A DNA stretch of 15,954 nucleotides from an uncultured Bacteroidota bacterium (GTDB lineage: Bacteria > Bacteroidota > Bacteroidia > Chitinophagales > Chitinophagaceae): contig CAILMA010000472.1 in the NCBI GenBank assembly GCA_903835145.1, forward strand, positions 1 to 15,954, in the 5' to 3' direction. A program made the position numbers and the translations under genes. This document shows, in pieces, positions 14,759 through 15,954 of this stretch. Below the pieces are notes generated by a model, which was not told the origin of the DNA, did not search any database, and saw only the letters and a program-made list of their open reading frames with translations. Every line of letters begins with the position of its first letter. The first letter of the stretch is position 1.

Positions 14759-14776
14759 TTTCAATATTTTCTGAAA
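14759..14776. promoter_or_regulatory. Predicted GbsR-type operator O2
   Basis: TTTCAATATTTTCTGAAA has arms TTTCA and TGAAA with an 8-base spacer. Its reverse complement, TTTCAGAAAATATTGAAA, differs from O1 at a single position. It lies just past the regulator's terminator and 131 bases before the ATG at 14908. I could not place a clear promoter between O2 and that gene. Confidence 0.6.
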
Positions 14777-14907
14777 ATTCCGTCATTACAAAACAAAACT
14801 ATGATTCAGATCAACCACTCGCCGCCAATTCTACCCCGCACTCATCTGCACAACACGTACACTTTTTCTAATTCAATCATTTTTTAAGCATACCAAAAAC
14901 AAATTTT

Positions 14908-15324
14908 ATGAGCAACATTCTCATTCTCTATGCAGTCTATCTTTGCTGCACTATCGGCCTCACTATTTGGGTAGCACGTACCCTTTTCAGGAACGGACAG
15001 GTTTTCCTGATAGACATTTTCCACGGCAACGCCCCACTTGCTGATGCCGTAAATAACCTGCTGCTTGTAGGTTTCTACCTCGCCAATATCGGCTATGCCG
15101 TATACACCCTTAAAACCACCGAGTACGTTTTCGATGCCCGCCAAGTCATAGAGGTACTTAGCGTTAAACTCGGTGCTATCATTCTTATTCTCGGTTTCAT
15201 GCACTTCTTCAATATGTACGTGTTCTTCAAGCTCCGCAAACGCGCACTTAACTACAAACCCAATACCCTCACCGGCTACCGTGGCGACCCCGATATACCC
15301 AACCCACCGGTACACAAATACTAA
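14908..15324 (+). CDS. Small three-helix membrane protein downstream of the regulator
   Basis: The 138-residue protein has three strongly hydrophobic segments: about residues 3-24 (ILILYAVYLCCTIGLTIWVA), 47-66 (NNLLLVGFYLANIGYAVYTL) and 83-107 (VLSVKLGAIILILGFMHFFN). A basic, Pro-rich tail (KLRKRALNYKPNT, DPDIPNPPVHKY) ends it. I do not recognise a named family; from memory, similar proteins accompany GbsR-like regulators in Bacteroidota. With the matching operator upstream it is likely the regulator's target. A role in membrane or osmotic stress is a guess from the regulator family only. There is no ribosome binding site; an A-rich stretch precedes the ATG, as is common in this phylum. A strong terminator follows. 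Confidence 0.8.
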   Translation: MSNILILYAVYLCCTIGLTIWVARTLFRNGQVFLIDIFHGNAPLADAVNNLLLVGFYLANIGYAVYTLKTTEYVFDARQVIEVLSVKLGAIILILGFMHFFNMYVFFKLRKRALNYKPNTLTGYRGDPDIPNPPVHKY

Positions 15325-15332
15325 CCATAACT

Positions 15333-15365
15333 AAAATTGGAGCGCCGCAACGGCGCTCCAATTTT
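15333..15365. terminator. Strong bidirectional terminator
   Basis: A perfect 15-bp stem, AAAATTGGAGCGCCG (15333-15347) with CGGCGCTCCAATTTT (15351-15365), has the 3-base loop CAA. It lies eight bases after the membrane protein stop codon and can work in both directions. Confidence 0.85.
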
Positions 15366-15418
15366 CTTTAGTGCCATTTAGACGACTACTTTCGGTTTCC
15401 AGGTTAAATATCCTATTA

Positions 15419-15495
15419 CCCCTTCTGCCGCTCGCAGAGGGGCTTGTCTCGCCCTGGCGCACCTGTGGCGCCGTGGCGCACGAGGACACCAGCGA
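15419..15495. repeat. GC-rich intergenic repeat segment
   Basis: CCCCTTCTGC (15419-15428) pairs with GCAGAGGGG (15434-15442) with one bulged T. Two direct copies of TGGCGCA follow at 15455-15461 and 15474-15480, with another GTGGCG between them. It is far more GC-rich than the sequence around it and no coding frame fits. It could be a dispersed intergenic repeat; this was not searched. Confidence 0.4.
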
Positions 15496-15543
15496 AATGA
15501 TGCCGATTTTCAAAGTTTATTCGGTATAAAACACTTCCTTACG

Positions 15544-15711
15544 CTATAATTTGACAAATTTCATTTTCTTCATACGTCCATCACCCTGTAAAACGACATA
15601 GTAAATTCCCGCGGACAAACTACTGACGTCAATGGTTGTATGTTGCTGTTGCATTTGTCTGCGGGCAAGCTCCTGCCCCGCAATATTAGTGATACAAATC
15701 GTTCTTTGAAA
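15544..15711 (-). pseudogene. Orphan T9SS C-terminal sorting-domain fragment
   Basis: On the minus strand the last 55 codons read FQRTICITNIAGQELARRQM, then TIDVSSLSAGIYYVVLQGDG and KKMKFVKL. This is the C-terminal two thirds of a type A T9SS sorting domain. Upstream of FQRTI the homology stops: there is no PNP motif in any of the three frames, and the frame turns into hydrophobic, low-complexity sequence with no ATG that would give a normal secreted protein. It is therefore taken as the 3' remnant of a secreted-protein gene whose body was deleted or replaced. The junction is near 15711. Confidence 0.65.
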
Positions 15712-15916
15712 TGAAGCGGTTACGAGAGCGGATATAAAGCAGAATACAAACCGCAAAGACGAATAGTAGTACAAAAAACGTCGCAAAGCCGATACAAAAC
15801 TCGAGAAAGTACATAGGCGAGCAATAAAAAAAAGCATTTTTTTTAATGGCATTTGAAGCACTTTTTTTACACAAAAGTGCAATGACCGCCTTTGCACTGT
15901 TTTTAAACACTTCCAT
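15686..15916 (-). CDS. Doubtful small single-helix membrane protein
   Basis: A 76-residue frame from the ATG at 15916 has one hydrophobic segment at about residues 40-62 (FCIGFATFFVLLFVFAVCIL) followed by RSRNR, a plausible membrane helix with the positive side after it. Against it: it overlaps the T9SS remnant in another frame, it spans two hairpins and an A8-GCA-T8 palindrome, and I recognise no homologue. AT-rich non-coding DNA often gives such frames. Confidence 0.2.
   Translation of the reverse strand: MEVFKNSAKAVIALLCKKSASNAIKKNAFFYCSPMYFLEFCIGFATFFVLLFVFAVCILLYIRSRNRFISKNDLYH
15826..15898. other. Stacked, mutually exclusive hairpins in AT-rich DNA
   Basis: A8-GCA-T8 lies at 15826-15844. 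GCACTTTT (15858-15865) pairs perfectly with AAAAGTGC (15873-15880). The same middle segment, AGTGCAA (15876-15882), can instead pair with TTGCACT (15892-15898), which is followed by GTTTTT. The remaining sequence from 15712 to the window end shows nothing else I can support. Confidence 0.4.
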
Positions 15917-15954
15917 ATAATGACCGAAGCAGACGTACGGCAAATACAAAACGA

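Noticed and set aside
15331..15513. 60-residue minus-strand frame
   Set aside because: It runs through the 15-bp-stem terminator and the GC-rich repeat segment; not credible as a gene.

Overview
The window looks like chromosomal DNA from a member of the Bacteroidota, perhaps a Chitinophagaceae-type soil or water bacterium. The phylum call rests on three things seen in the sequence. There is a giant repeat protein ending in a type IX secretion (T9SS) sorting tail. Several genes carry promoters of the Bacteroidota kind (TTTG at -33, TAnnTTTG at -7). Clear Shine-Dalgarno sequences are missing in front of the genes. The family-level guess is inference only. I saw no rRNA, tRNA or CRISPR array.

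Layout, left to right. (1) 3-5423 (+): the 3' part of a giant secreted adhesin-like protein, with 77-residue PKD/Ig-like repeats, fifteen 77-residue Ig-like repeats, three more divergent modules and a T9SS tail, followed by a strong terminator. (2) About 5534-6688: an IS630-family insertion sequence with its transposase split by a -1 frameshift at an A7 run. (3) 6695-6872: a gap with a degraded palindromic repeat between two short direct repeats. (4) 6873-7874 (+): an APH/SrkA-like kinase, whose stop codon overlaps that of the convergent gene. (5) 7871-9346 (-): a 13-repeat TPR protein, and 9449-10723 (-): an MFS exporter, both reading leftward. (6) 10976-11938 (+): a YCF48-like propeller lipoprotein, and 12009-14093 (+): a large GT-C-like membrane protein, 70 bases apart. 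(7) 14204-14710 (+): a GbsR/MarR-type regulator, and 14908-15324 (+): a small membrane protein, ending in a 15-bp-stem terminator. (8) 15366-15954: mostly non-coding or decayed sequence, with GC-rich repeats, an orphan T9SS tail fragment, one doubtful small membrane ORF and stacked hairpins.

How the genes may work together. The most coherent new unit is the regulator/membrane-protein pair. An 18-bp palindrome (TTTCA-N8-TGAAA) overlaps the -33 box of the regulator. The same 18-mer, inverted and with one base changed, lies in front of the membrane protein gene. This predicts an autoregulated two-gene module with an operator that can be tested. The adhesin is the other notable item: all fifteen repeats keep a Cys-Trp-Cys pattern like that of true immunoglobulin folds, and two neighbouring copies of its first repeat type are nearly identical in protein but differ at about 30 synonymous codons. 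The kinase and the regulator have the same promoter-to-ATG spacing of four bases, which suggests leaderless mRNAs.
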